DNA of 64,000 nucleotides, from positions 2,356,001-2,420,000 of the forward strand of contig NC_018397.1 of the NCBI RefSeq assembly GCF_000208865.1, given 5' to 3'. Of the stretch, positions 49,178 through 60,100 are shown one piece after another (positions within the stretch are counted from its first letter, which is position 1; every line of letters begins with the position of its first letter). A program made the translations under genes and the position numbers. Below the pieces are notes generated by a model. The model was not told the origin of the DNA and made no database searches. It worked only from the letters and a program-made list of their open reading frames with translations. Source of the DNA: Neospora caninum Liverpool. Its lineage: Eukaryota; Apicomplexa; Conoidasida; Eucoccidiorida; Sarcocystidae.

Positions 49178-49904
49178 TCAAATGGACAAAGTCAGATTTA
49201 TTTCCCCTGAAGACGTGCGACACTGGCCTTTCCCTTCTGGTGGATCTTGATGAAAAAGCTGGCTCCAGTACCAGAGGAAAACGCAGGCGAAGAGAACACA
49301 GAGAGAATAAAAGGCAGCACGGAAGGCTTTCGGTGAGGGTAGGCGGGAACATAACTGCAGGGAACCTAGTCGGGTTAGTTCCAACCTCACCATGACACGG
49401 CCCTGCCCCCAAGAAGGAACGTCACATCCACTCAGGTGTCTCCACTCCCCGATGAGGGTGCTGCCGAGCGTGGTTCTGAACGAAGTAGGCCACAAAGGCG
49501 CCAACCAGAAGGCAGCTCGGAAATCTGAGTCCCTGCGAAATCTCCCAAAGACTGCAAACACCACTGTGTTCAGCAGAGCGAGTTTGCCCGTGAGAGTGCC
49601 TTTCGAGTTCCGAACAGAATCTTCTAGGACAAAAAACCCAAGCGAACGCGGAGTCGCTCGCAAACCACCCGGCCGTCCCAAGCAAAGGAACGTCTACGGT
49701 ACGGTCCATATTTCGGCGTGTCATGGTTGCGCTACATGCAGGACGTGTCGTTCCCCTGCAACTGAAGCTTACTGTATATGGATCAGCCTTCGAGGATCTT
49801 CCGATCCTCGAAACCTGATCAAAGTGCGGCTTACCACCAACTTCGAGGACTACGGCATCTGAAGACACTACCATTTGCTGCAGTTGTATGCTGTGCAAAT
49901 CCAT
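49178..49904 (-). CDS. Candidate small membrane protein, family unknown
   Basis: Two-exon model 49904-49703 and 49623-49178, in phase, 215 residues. The second exon begins after a strong acceptor (TTTTTTGTCCTAG on the minus strand); the first ends at a weaker GTACCG donor. The product has hydrophobic stretches: LALLNTVVFAVF and FWLAPLWPTSF, plus a clear 17-residue segment AFYSLCVLFACVFLWYW near the C-terminus. Together these suggest up to three membrane spans with a short polar tail. The N-terminal exon (QLQQMVVSSDAVVLEVGG) has no obvious signal sequence. I do not recognise the family. The overlapping minus frame through the intron (49422-49976) is open and could be an alternative product. 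The start faces the plus-strand gene at 50612 across about 700 bp, so the promoters may be shared. Confidence 0.4.
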
Positions 49905-50611
49905 GGGAATCGGCTGGGAAGAAAACGCGTACGAAACCCCCGCCACGTCCACCGGCTGTTCCGACCCCCTCGACACGCGACGTTACAGCCAGGGAGATCA
50001 ACTCCTGCATGCCCTGACACGCTTTTTTTTCGTCTCGAGATGCGGCAGAAACAGGAAAGCCCGAACGTTTCCTGGCCCATTGCAAGAGAGTTCAGGGAGA
50101 AATGACCACGTCTGTACTCCTCTCTAGAACGTGTCCGACTTGCTGCACACCAGCGACAGAGCGCGCATTTCGAGTTTCGGCAGAATCGTGCAGCAGCTCT
50201 GATACTTTTCCACGCGCCGTTTTCGGCTGCATGCAACAGTCGCTTGAAGTCGAGAAATCAATTTTCTTTTCCACGACGGGGAACGGGGAGTCCGACGCCA
50301 CTGTCTTCTTCTCTTCCCTAGTTACGACACAGTTGAGGCAAGGCGTAGGGTCGGCACTTCATGTGTGTGCACCGTTGTCTTCTCATTCTCGTCACCACTG
50401 CGGCATATTCCTTCAACTTCCTTCGCGGCGCTGCAGAAATGAATCGAGACGGGCGGGGGCAGTTTTCCCCTCTCTGTCTCGAGCCTTTTCTTTTCTTCGC
50501 GTGTTTCTTTCACCGTGAAAAGACGTTTGTGCGAAGGGGAAGGCGTTTTTGTGTACCTGAAGCGTAGGCCGTCGAAGTTTTGTCGGGTTTCTCGGCCAGA
50601 GACCCTCAACC
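49905..50611. promoter_or_regulatory. Divergent intergenic region
   Basis: A 707-bp spacer between the start of the minus-strand membrane-protein candidate and the start of the plus-strand nine-exon gene. It should hold both promoters if both models are right. No core element can be named with confidence; the 3' half is pyrimidine-rich on the plus strand, in keeping with a leader for the plus-strand gene. Confidence 0.35.
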
Positions 50612-53600
50612 ATGCCGAGAGGCAGCCACCGAGGGGGAATTTTCCCCGTTTCTGGGCTCACATGGGGCATGAACCGCCCGTACCTAAAGAGAGGTCTTTA
50701 TCAGCATCGGAGAGATCACATCTTCACACCGCGCTGGGGCACAAGAACAGCCACTTTGAATCCGTCCCCGCTTCCTGACGGCAGCACACGGAAATGGGAA
50801 AACGATGCCTTCAAAGCCTGGCCCCTGCACGGTAGGTAGAAACACAACCTCTCTTTTCCGCGCCATCGTGAAGCACAAAAAAGGTGAAAAGATACGTGAA
50901 AAGGCACCACAGACCGGCAAGGGGCGTGAAGCGACACGGAACAAAAGAAGTCTCCGCGTAGGCAAGCGGAGAGGAACGTAGGTGGGGAAGAAGCGTGGCA
51001 TGCATTGCAGGAAGACCTGCCGGTTTTTTCGCGAGAGGAAAAGTGACAGGAAGAGGCCGATGAGGTGAAGAAGCGTGTGGAGAGGGGAAACCAAGAGACA
51101 GGTCTGAGGAGGGAACACGAAGTGACCATGCTTGGGGCATGACTCCTCGAGGCAATGGGGAGGAAGAGTGACGGAGAAAGGAGCGATGCTGGGAGCGACG
51201 CGAGTTCCAGCGGGAGGGAGACGGAATGGGACTGCGAATCCGCGGACGAAGTCTGCACGAGTCAAAGAGCGACAAGTGGGTTTATGAAAAGCACCAGAAT
51301 GGGTTGAGTTGGGGAAAATGGGTAAACGTTGAGAGCGCGTTAGAGACATCACAGGTGAGAGAAAGAGAGACAGCGCCTACAGCGCCCACGGGAGAAGCGG
51401 CCGCGAGCTGTACGGCAGAGTCAAGGGCGTCTGCCACTCCCACATCGGTCCTTCTGTTTCTCTTTAGTTCGTCTCCTGTTCCGTTATTGTCTTTTGCCTC
51501 CCGCCGTCCCTTCTTCGCCCCGACTCGCGCAGGCTGTCCCCACCACGTGAAGCTCTACGCAGTCAATGAAGCTCGGTACCTGGTTCCTGCAGCGCGCTGT
51601 ACTGCTGGCCCTGAGATCACCCAGTATATCCTCAATCAACTCGACCCTGGAGGCGGGGGGAGGAACTACAGTGGTGTCGGCCGGCCAGATGTGCGCTTGC
51701 CCCTCGCCAAGCCAGTGAGTTTTCGAACCATTTAAAAGTTGAAAAAGTTGACACAGGGCACACCGAGACACACGTGGGTTCCCTCTCGCGCCAGTTTGTG
51801 CCTGTCCGAAAAGGCGACAGACGCACACCCTGTGAACGGCGAAACTTCATGCAGGTGCGTGGCCCTTTTTAGCTAGATACGAGAATCTCTCTCATTCTGT
51901 TCTCTACTCGCCCTCGTTCGTTCGACACAGTCTGAGAACGTAATACGCACAAAGGCGACGTGTACATCATTCAGCCGGCAGTCAGGGCTTTCCGCGTGTC
52001 TTCGGGGTTCTTGTTCGTGCAGGCCGCGCCTTCGACGAGTCACTTGCCGCACCATCTCGTTCAGATTGCCCGCCACGTCATGGGCGAGGCAGGCGAGAGA
52101 GCCCGACGGAAGGCGCTTTCTTTTGCTTCTTCGCTCTCTGACCAAGGCTTCTCGCCGGACGTTTTCGATCCCTTTGGAACTCCCCTTACAGAGCGAAGCA
52201 GGTAAGCAAGGACGACGGCCGACTTACTCGCGTAACGGTCGACAGCAGGGAGGCACGCTTCTTCAGATTGGAGAAGGAAAGGCGGTGAGCGTCTCGACCT
52301 TAGTCTGTTGAGAGAGTCGCGTTTTCAGCAGACACGGGGGAACGGGGACAAAGGCTTCTCTTTTCTTGTAAGCCGAGGGGATAGAGGGGGGGTAGGGACC
52401 GTGCCTAGCCATGCGTTCTGACAAAGAGACAACCTTGACTGGAATCCGCAGCAGAGGTGACGGCTGGGATTCGCGCGGGTTCGTCAGGCGAGTTTGCGGG
52501 TCCACGTGAATTCCTATCTGCGACACCATTTCCGAGAGGTTCGTTGTTCCTTCTTTTTCGATCGTTCGTTCGAGCGAAGCGTCCCAGTGCCGCGACTGTC
52601 TCGCAGCGGTTCCCGCAGGCGAAGATTCCGTTCTGCCTACGTTTACTGTTGAGATAAGGACGTCGTGTGCGAGCGTCGTTTTTTTGGTGGAAACATGCTC
52701 GACTGTTCCCGGGTCCGACTCGTCGTGCGTCTCTCCGTTACTCTCGGCTTCTACAACTTCTTTTCGCGCTTTCGTTTCGCACAGCCCCTCCGTGGAGTGC
52801 CCGGCTGGGCGTCTTCTGCGCCCCAGGGGGAGAGGTCGCCCCTCAGGGGAAAACCTGCTTGCCGTCGAGTCCCATCGCCCCTCCCCCCTTCGCTGTCTCG
52901 CCTTGTTCTCGCTCCTCTCAGAATCAAGCGGCTGTACAACCTCGTCTGCGAGGCTGACGCGTGGCGGGTGAAACCGGACTCTCGAGGCGGGCGAGCTGTC
53001 TTCGCCGACGCAGTCAACGCGTTTCCCTTCGTTGACGAGAAAGCGGCGCTGGTGCGCGACTTGCCTCTGGCCGAGATCCTGTACTCGCGGCACACCCATC
53101 GGCTGCAGAGTCGCCGCCATCCCTTCTGGATCGACATGGGCTACAAGAAGCGGAGAGTCCGAATCCCGTACCTCTACAGGTGAGGAAATGCAAAAGCAGC
53201 CTCCGGACGCAGAGCGGCGCTTCGGCTTCCTCGTTTCTGGCTGGTTTTGTACGCGTGTTACGACAGTCGTGTGGAGGGGTGCGGATCGCCTTTTTCGGAA
53301 CTGGCGAGCTGTGTCGATCGTGGTGGCGTCACACAGATCCATGTGCGCATGAACGTGGCGGGTTTCCTCTTGCTGGTGGGAGGCTGCCTGTGGCCAAAGA
53401 GGCAAAATGAAACAGACTCCGAGGCGCGCTTCTCTCAGCCCTCTGTCTGACGCTGTCGCTCTGCGAGAGCCTCTGCAAACTTCCCAGGCGTGCTGGCGGT
53501 CCCCCAACAGATTTGCCGTGTGACTGGATAGTGCGACTGCGAAAGGAAACAAAACGTTTCGTGGCCTCGAACTTGCATCGCCTCTCTCTTCGTCCGGGTC

Positions 53601-54236
53601 CTCCGCGTAGTGCTCATGGCAACACGTTGCGCTTGCGTCCAGCAGAGGTAGCCGGAAAACGTCTCTCAACGCGCCACATTTTTGTTGCCATGGGCGCGCA
53701 TCCAGCGTATCGTTTGGTCCTTTCGCGGGGGGGGGGGGGGGTGAGTCTGTGTGTGGCGTTCCCTTCAAAACGTTCGCGTTTCGTCTGAAATCTCTGCACA
53801 TGTTTGCTTCTCTGATTCCTCCTGTGCTGCGGTGGCGAGCAGGCGGCGCGTCGCGAAGGAGGAGGCACAGGAACGCGAGTTCGGGCTCTCTCGCACGCAT
53901 GGAGCTCAGATCTCAGGTGTTTGAGAACGCGCTTCTTGGGCCGGGTTTCCACAAGGCAAAACGAATCTCGCTCCCGTGGGTGGTTCTCCACATCCACGTC
54001 ACTTCTTGTCTCTCCCATCGTTCCGCTTTCTCTCGCTCGCAGGAATCGTGTATGACTCGTTTTTTCGGTTTTCGAGTGACGTTTCGCCCAGCAGGCGACG
54101 GCCGAGAACCTCCAGCTTTCCAGATGTCCTGCGTACACTCCAAAACGTCTCCGTGTCGTTTTGTCTTTTACTTCTTGTAAAGGTCTCTGCTCTCAACACC
54201 CACGAGGCGTTCGCCTGGGTTTGCACACACTTTTGA
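50612..54236 (+). CDS. Nine-exon basic protein, unrecognised family, possibly organellar
   Basis: In-phase model, 548 residues: 50612-50831, 51221-51409, 51533-51714, 51795-51858, 51955-52201, 52922-53179, 53488-53706, 53843-53916, 54043-54236. The last four junctions use strong acceptors and all keep frame, which is the main evidence. The first acceptor (GAG at 51220) and the donors after 51409 and 51858 are non-optimal; consensus donors at 51355 and 51855 would shift the frame. The protein is rich in Arg, Lys, Trp and Tyr and low in repeats, unlike neighbours: GLTWGMNRPYLKRGLYQHRR, KWVYEKHQNGLSWGKWVNVE, KGDVYIIQPAVRAF-type exon start (the Lys-Gly is read only if the acceptor shifts), SRRHPFWIDMGYKKRRVRIP and DWIVRLRKETKRFVASNLHR. 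Such composition recalls lineage-specific mitochondrial ribosomal or ATP-synthase-associated proteins, but this is a guess. No transmembrane segment apart from a hydrophobic SVSFCLLLLVKV near the C-terminus. Confidence 0.6.
53727..53741. repeat. Poly-G homopolymer, 15 G
   Basis: G run inside the putative intron 53707-53842 of the nine-exon gene. Reading it as coding would give a poly-Gly stretch; the in-phase splice model removes it. Confidence 0.9.
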
Positions 54237-54943
54237 TGCCCGCTGGGGCCGCCAACCGCGCTGCCGATTCCTGCCGAAATATGAAACTTAAAACTGCGAA
54301 TGTGCGTCTCTCCTTGCCCACGCACGCGGGGCGTATGTTGCTGTTTTTGCGTGGCATTCCAAGGAAACAGCCCTAAACAAAGCTCCTCTGCACAATAGCA
54401 TGAACCCTCACGCAACCGCTCCCCCCCCCCCTCCAANNNNNNNNNNNNNNNNNNNNNNNNNNNNNNNNNNNNNNNNNNNNNNNNNNNNNNNNNNNNNNNN
54501 NNNNNNNNNNNNNNNNNNNNNNNNNNNNNNNNNNNNGGATTCACGATTGCATGCTACCTCGGGACTACGGAGAAAACGCGTATACCAATGGGGGGTCAGA
54601 GGCGATCACTCCCAATGCGGTGGTCCGACAAATACACGGATCCCACACCATGCTGCGCGTCAGCGACGAAAATCGAAACGGTCTTCCTTTGAAACCGCCT
54701 CTTAAGTCATCCCGGCGGCTCGACGCGCGCGGCCTTAGGGCCTTTGCAAAGGAGTCAGCTCTTCGCTGTCCCCGTCACTGGTCGCAGTCGCTCCCCACGT
54801 TTTTGTGTCGCGTCCTCGGTCGGGCTGCCTACTTCACTCTTCGCCTTGCTCTCTCTCTCTCTGCTCTGTCTTCCCGGGGCCTTCTTCCCGAGGCTCGCGC
54901 GCGTCCATCTTCGTGAAGCCTGCAGGCGCGCGTCTGTCGCCTG
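54237..54943. other. Convergent spacer containing the assembly gap
   Basis: Between the stop codon of the nine-exon plus-strand gene (54236) and that of minus-strand RRP40 (54944). It holds the N gap, a flanking C homopolymer at about 54421-54432 and no visible exon. Sequence missing from the gap could include more. Confidence 0.7.
54437..54536. other. Assembly gap, 100 N
   Basis: Exactly 100 Ns, the conventional placeholder for a gap of unknown size. It is preceded by a C-rich homopolymer, a plausible cause of the break. Confidence 0.98.
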
Positions 54944-57355
54944 CTAGGCGTCTCGGCGCTTCGCGACGAGTGTGTTGACAATCGCTTGCATCACGTGTCG
55001 CTCCTTCCCGTAGCAGGCGACCAAAATGTTTCCAATCAGAATGGCGTCCCCGGCCTCTTTGGTGCGGATCCAGATGCGGCCGTTCGCCCCGGCAGCAATC
55101 TCAAACGCCAGGCGCTCGCCAAGGCTCTCGAGGAGGAAGCAGTGAGGCGACGCGAGACTGAGAAAACGCATCGGAAGGAGACACTCGGCATGCGGCAACG
55201 CCTGGTTCCAAAACGAAAGGGGGGGGCTGACTGCTCGGGCTACGCGACAGAGATGACGGGGAAAAGCGGAAAGAAACCGTAGGGCGCACACACGCCACTG
55301 CCAGCAAAAAAAACTCGGGAAGACGGAAGGGTAGCTGTCCGAACGGACGCAATCCTGGGGTGCTGCGGACTTGAAAACAGAAACGCACCATCCACTGAAC
55401 ATATCTCTGAACTAGCAAACGTTTCAGAGGTAAGGCCACAAACCGAAACACGGCGCGAAGCATGTGTAACGGAGGGAAAAAGAGAAAGAGCGAAACGAAC
55501 GCCCGCCAGACGCCCTGGAGAGTTCGAGGTCCCCGACGCAAAAAGATCACGAGCGTTTCCGTACAGACACAGGAGAAAAGTGGAGAAAAACGAGGCACAC
55601 GCAGGAGCGCGTGACGCGCCAGGGAGAGACTGCGGTCTCGAGTTGTCAATACATGGCAAGGACAAACGACCGAGTGGGAATGTGTAGGAAGCCGCTCTCT
55701 CGTCCTCTAACGATATGCTGTTTCCGTTGGCTGTGGACCAATGGTCCCCCTGCAAAACTACCACCCCTGCGGGAAGCCCAAAATATGGTTACTCGGAGAG
55801 AAAAACAAATGAATGTTCAGACTTTCAGAGAGATAGATACTCTTTTTAGGTAGGTAATTTGGTAGATGGAAAGAGGTAGATATGCAGCCCGAAAAGAGAG
55901 CATTCGTTGAGGTCTCGGATAATCTGTTTACCTGATAGCAAGAGGCGGGGGTACGTCGATAACGAAGCCGCCCTCGAGCTCGCCGAGCAGCTTCTCCTTG
56001 GAGGTCCAGGATTTCTTGCAGTTGGGATCTACGCAAGTTAATTCGGCGCCTAACTCCGCCGACATTCGCTCCACGCGACAAAGAACCAAACTGCCTCGAT
56101 GCAGTTCGGGTTTGTGTCGCCGCGTAGCGCCTTCGAAGCCGGCGACCAGAGGCAGAAAGCCGTCGCCTCGAGCGCGAATGTTCACCTGCAGGGACACCGA
56201 CATCAGGAGAAAAAAGGGGTGACAGGCGAGAGACAGCGAAGACGCGGAGGCGGGGAACAGCGAGAGGAAGAAAAGAGAAAAGTTAGAAGGCAGAGCCAGG
56301 TAAGACGCAGGGGGAGATGAGCCTCGGCGACGCCGTGAGATGGACGAAGGTTCGCGAAAACAAAAACAAGAGGGAGCGAAAAAGAAAATGACTCGGCGGT
56401 GGGACAGCAGAGCAAGTAAGGGACGGAAACACCTAGCGAGGTGAAAACGCATGCCTAAAAAAGAAACCACCCTCTAAAAAAGGAAGCACAGAGAGCGGAA
56501 CCGGAGCTGAGAAACGGAAAGCCAAGTTGCGTCACAAGTACAGACGCATCGGGGAGCCGCGCGAACGGCGAGAAATGATAGCAAACCGAAGCGGCGGACT
56601 CGCGCCGGAGACGTGGCATGTTGGCGGGATATATAGACCCGAAGAGAGAGAACAAAGGGGACAGCACGGAGGACCAAACCTCGCGCCTTTTCGAAGGACT
56701 CTCAGGAGGAACGGAGACACATGCAAGTGGGAAACGGAAAGGAGCTCGGTCGGTGACACCAGACAGAAAGCTCAAATCGCGTAGACCGAGAGGAGAGAGC
56801 GGTTTGCTTCTTTCTCGGAATGCGCTCCTTTCAAAGGCCTTCGCGTTGACGTTCGCCCGGTGACACGCGACTCTACGCGGGACTCTCTGGTTTCCCCCTG
56901 TGCGACTGTCGGGCGACACACGGCATCGCGATACGGCAAAACGCAGGGTGCTTTGCGTCTGCGTGGCTGCTCCCCCTTTCCGTTTCTCGTACCGAATACG
57001 CTTCGTTTTTCTTCCCGGAGACAATGCCCACGACGACGTCGCCTTCTGCCGGTTCGTAGCGCTTGTGCCGACCTCGCAGATAGGCCGGAGAATAAGGGTA
57101 GAGCGGCCAGTTGGTGACGAATGCGGCGGGCGCCGAGGCAGTGAGTTCTTGGCAGCTGCTGGCCGCGGATCGCGCGGCTGTCGCCAATGGCGAGGAAAAA
57201 TCAAACTGTTCTTCGACTTGAGATAAACGCTCGACAGCCTGCTTCGTCTCGGCGGGCGAGGCGGTGGGAAGAATCCGCAGCAAAGGATCGCCTGGGAGAA
57301 AAGCTGGAGGAAACGAAGACGGACCTCGCGGGTCCGCCGGCGGCGGCAGCGCCAT
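54944..57355 (-). CDS. RRP40: RNA exosome cap subunit RRP40 (EXOSC3-like)
   Basis: Three exons in phase: 57355-56993, 56185-55932, 55157-54944 (stop TAG), 276 residues. RRP40 is one of the S1/KH cap proteins of the exosome, the 3'-5' RNA processing and decay complex of nucleus and cytosol. Residues of about 101-120 (YEPAEGDVVVGIVSGKKNEA) match the start of the RRP40 S1 region. Exon 2 has FLPLVAGFEGATRRHKPEL and SLVLCRVERMSAELGAELTC, aligning with the human segment around its FEGATKRNRP motif. Exon 3 carries the KH part with the family signature ANGRIWIRTKEAGDAILIGN (G-x-N-G-R-I-W). Length is that of human EXOSC3. The N-terminal ~100 residues are Pro/Ala-rich. The gene is head-to-head with the METTL18-like gene. 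No expected conserved block is missing. Confidence 0.92.
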
Positions 57356-58887
57356 CAGAGGTGGGCGAAGGCAGTGGAGAGAGAGGGGGAAGGACGTGGA
57401 GAGAAAGAGAAGGGGACGTAAATAAACACACAATGAGTGATAAAGGGAAACCAAGACAGAGAGAAAGGGAGAGAAAGGGAGAGAAAGGGAGAGAAAGGGA
57501 CAGATAGAGAGAGACGGAGAGATAGAGGGACGAATAGAAAGTGACGGAGAGATAAAGGGACGGATCGAAAGAGACGGAGAGATAAAGGGAGAGGAAGAAA
57601 CATATAAAGGGAGAGAAGGAAAGACCTACGAGGAGAGAACGGCAGACGATGACAAGCGAAAGACTATCTTGCAAGAGCAGCAGAAATGCGTCAAGAAAAC
57701 GGAAGGACCGGAGGGACGCAAAAGTAGGACGGCGAAAATCTCAGCAGATAGGAGCGCTCGAAAAAGCGGGTGGAGGCGACTGACAGAGAAACGACGCGAT
57801 TTTTATGGGACTTGCATTTCCGAGAGATTCAATTCAAAGGTTGGCCTTTTCCGTGGATGTGAAAAGGCCGGGCGCCGACAGGAGACCAAGGACTGCCCCA
57901 GAGAACGAGAAGGAATGGAACTGACAGAAAAGGATGCAAATTCCATTACGGGCGTTTGGCCCAGATCTAGAGACCGGATGACACGAGGGAGGAACGGAAA
58001 TGAAGAGCGAAGCAGTCCCGTAACATTTCAGAGTATCAACGAGCGACCTGGAGACACGGCTGCTCACATTCGCTGTCGTCATTCTGGAAGCGCTCGATCC
58101 AGCCGCGAAAAAAAGTTTGACAAGAGACGAAAAAAGGAAGCTCAGCAACAGCGGTTGCGTCGTCTATTTCCTTCTTTTTCCCTTCATCTTTCCTCAGACG
58201 CGAGAAAACGGAAACATACACAGAAGTTCCAGGAGCGGAAAGGATCGCGACTGCATGCGATGCGTTTTTCTTGGACTGAAGGCGCAAAGCGATGCCCAGG
58301 ACAGGGAGACACTGTCTCCTGTCTCTCTCCTTGGCTGCCTTTCACGGTACCTTTTCCTCGCTTTTCCTCAACTCGCGCATGGCAAATTGAACAAACTTCT
58401 AACACAACGCCTTTCCGTCCACACCATTGGAGGGAACGCTTTGAGTGGGGGCCGGGACCCAGCGTGCTTTCTCGGTCTTTTTTACTCTCCTCGGTGGTGT
58501 GTTTCTCGTTCTGTTTTGGCCAGCGTCGCCGTTGTCTCTCGTCCTATGCTTTGTCTTTTCCTTTCTGTGCGTTTGGCGTCTCTTCGTCCTGCCGACGAAA
58601 TCGAACCTCGCTTCACCGCCCTTACAAACACGGCACCTGGAGACGCTTCTTTCTCGCTGGCCTGCGCGTGAGTTCAGTCTTTTCGCCGCCTTCAGAGGTG
58701 GCCAGGAGATGCGCCGTTCCTTCCAGCGGCTCGAGGGGCGCATTTCCTTGCCTCGTGGAGAACGAACCTCTCTTCTACACACCGCCCTTCCCCCCTTGGG
58801 CTGTGTCCCTGTTTCTCCGCGCCGCGCGTGACTTGGCGTCCCAAGGCAACTCGAGTTCTCCCTCCTCTCTTCTTCCCGTCGGCCTAA
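57356..58887. promoter_or_regulatory. Divergent promoter region of RRP40 and the METTL18-like gene
   Basis: About 1.5 kb between the two start codons. The left part is strongly purine-rich on the plus strand (pyrimidine-rich in the RRP40 sense direction) and holds the tandem repeats below; the right part is pyrimidine-rich on the plus strand, as a leader to the METTL18-like gene. A long plus-strand open frame runs through but is judged non-coding. Confidence 0.5.
57461..57600. repeat. Purine-rich tandem repeats, 10-bp x4 and 30-bp x3
   Basis: Four perfect copies of GAGAAAGGGA at 57461-57500. After 10 further bases come three 30-bp units at 57511-57540, 57541-57570 and 57571-57600, each containing GACGGAGAGATA. 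The array lies about 105-245 bp upstream of the RRP40 start codon, probably in its leader or promoter. Confidence 0.9.
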
Positions 58888-60068
58888 ATGCGCCTGGCTT
58901 ATCTTCGTCCGCTCTGCCCCGCCATGGAGACTTCCTCTTCTTCTCGCGACCTCGCCTTCTCGAGTGCGGGGACAGTCGTCACGTACCTTGTGCCCCAGGA
59001 GGGCGCGGTCCGCCGCGTGTTGTCTCCTTCTTCTCCCTCTTCAGTGCCGAAAGGCAGCGCGGCTTCAGGACTCAAAAAAGAGCCGAGCGAAAACTCCAGA
59101 GGCGAAAAGGGAGAGGGAGAAGACGACGGAGTCGCTCAACAGGCCTGGCGAGTCAAGGCCTTCCGAGGCGGCCTGGGAAGCGCAGGCGATCCCAGAGCTT
59201 CTCAGGAGGGTCAACGAGAGATGGGCATGCAGCAGGTAAGGCCGATCGAAACGCGCTGCGAGTTTTCCAGGTCGACAGAGCGTTTTGCGTGTCTTGGGCG
59301 TCCCGTGCTCACAGAGCCGCGCCGGCATTCGCTTTTGTCGCGTCTCTCTGCTTCCCATTCGAAGACCAGAGGGGATCACGATTCCTGGAACGCCTCGCAC
59401 TTCAACCTGGCACCCTTCTCTCTTCCGTGTTTCCCTGCTGTCGAAACACGACCCTCCGCCTGCGTGCGGCCTTTTCCGGTTGACAAGCGCTTGCAGCGAA
59501 TGCGGCCTCTTTTTTTGTCTTGTTCCGCAGGTGACTGAGGGAAAATACGAAGGTGGCTTCGCCCTTTGGGAATGCACTTGGGATCTCGTTAAGTTTCTCC
59601 TGAAGTTGAACCCGGCGAATTTCCAAGATGCACACGTTCTTGACCTCGGTGCGTGCGCGCCCCGACCACACACGGTCCTCTCTCTCTCATGTCCCAGATC
59701 CTATAGTGTCTTTGTTCGATTTGTGTTGTAGAGTTCTGGATCGCCGGGATCATTTGCGTCCCCTTCCAATGAATACAGACGACTCGATTCTTCATCAGCC
59801 TTCAGAAAGCAACTGTCCGTCGTATTCCGGCGTGTATGCGGAGTGTCGCGATCCAGCCTGTATCCTGCGCTACCCTTTTCTCGGCTCTCGGCCCCGGTCC
59901 TCCTGCCGACCACCTGATCCTCTTCGGCCTTCCGCTTGTCGACTGTCTCCCCATTCCTCGTCCGCCTACTCTCCTTTCTCGAGTCCTCAGATAAAATGCT
60001 TCCCCGTGTGTAGTGCGTTCTCCCGCACATACAGTCGCAGCGTTTCATCTCTCTGCGCTGTTGCCAGA

Positions 60069-60100
<32 letters not shown>

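Noticed and set aside
53707..53842. Open reading through a poly-G run as a poly-Gly protein segment
   Set aside because: Removing 53707-53842 as an intron (GTATCG donor, GAGCAG acceptor) keeps the frame and joins two protein-like blocks; reading through leads to a stop shortly after.
57669..59483. Plus-strand open frame of about 600 codons
   Set aside because: It runs through the purine-rich divergent promoter and then out of frame through the METTL18-like first exon. Its composition (Arg/Ser-rich, then pyrimidine-tract-type Phe/Ser/Leu runs) is that of untranslated DNA, and the domain evidence supports the other frame.
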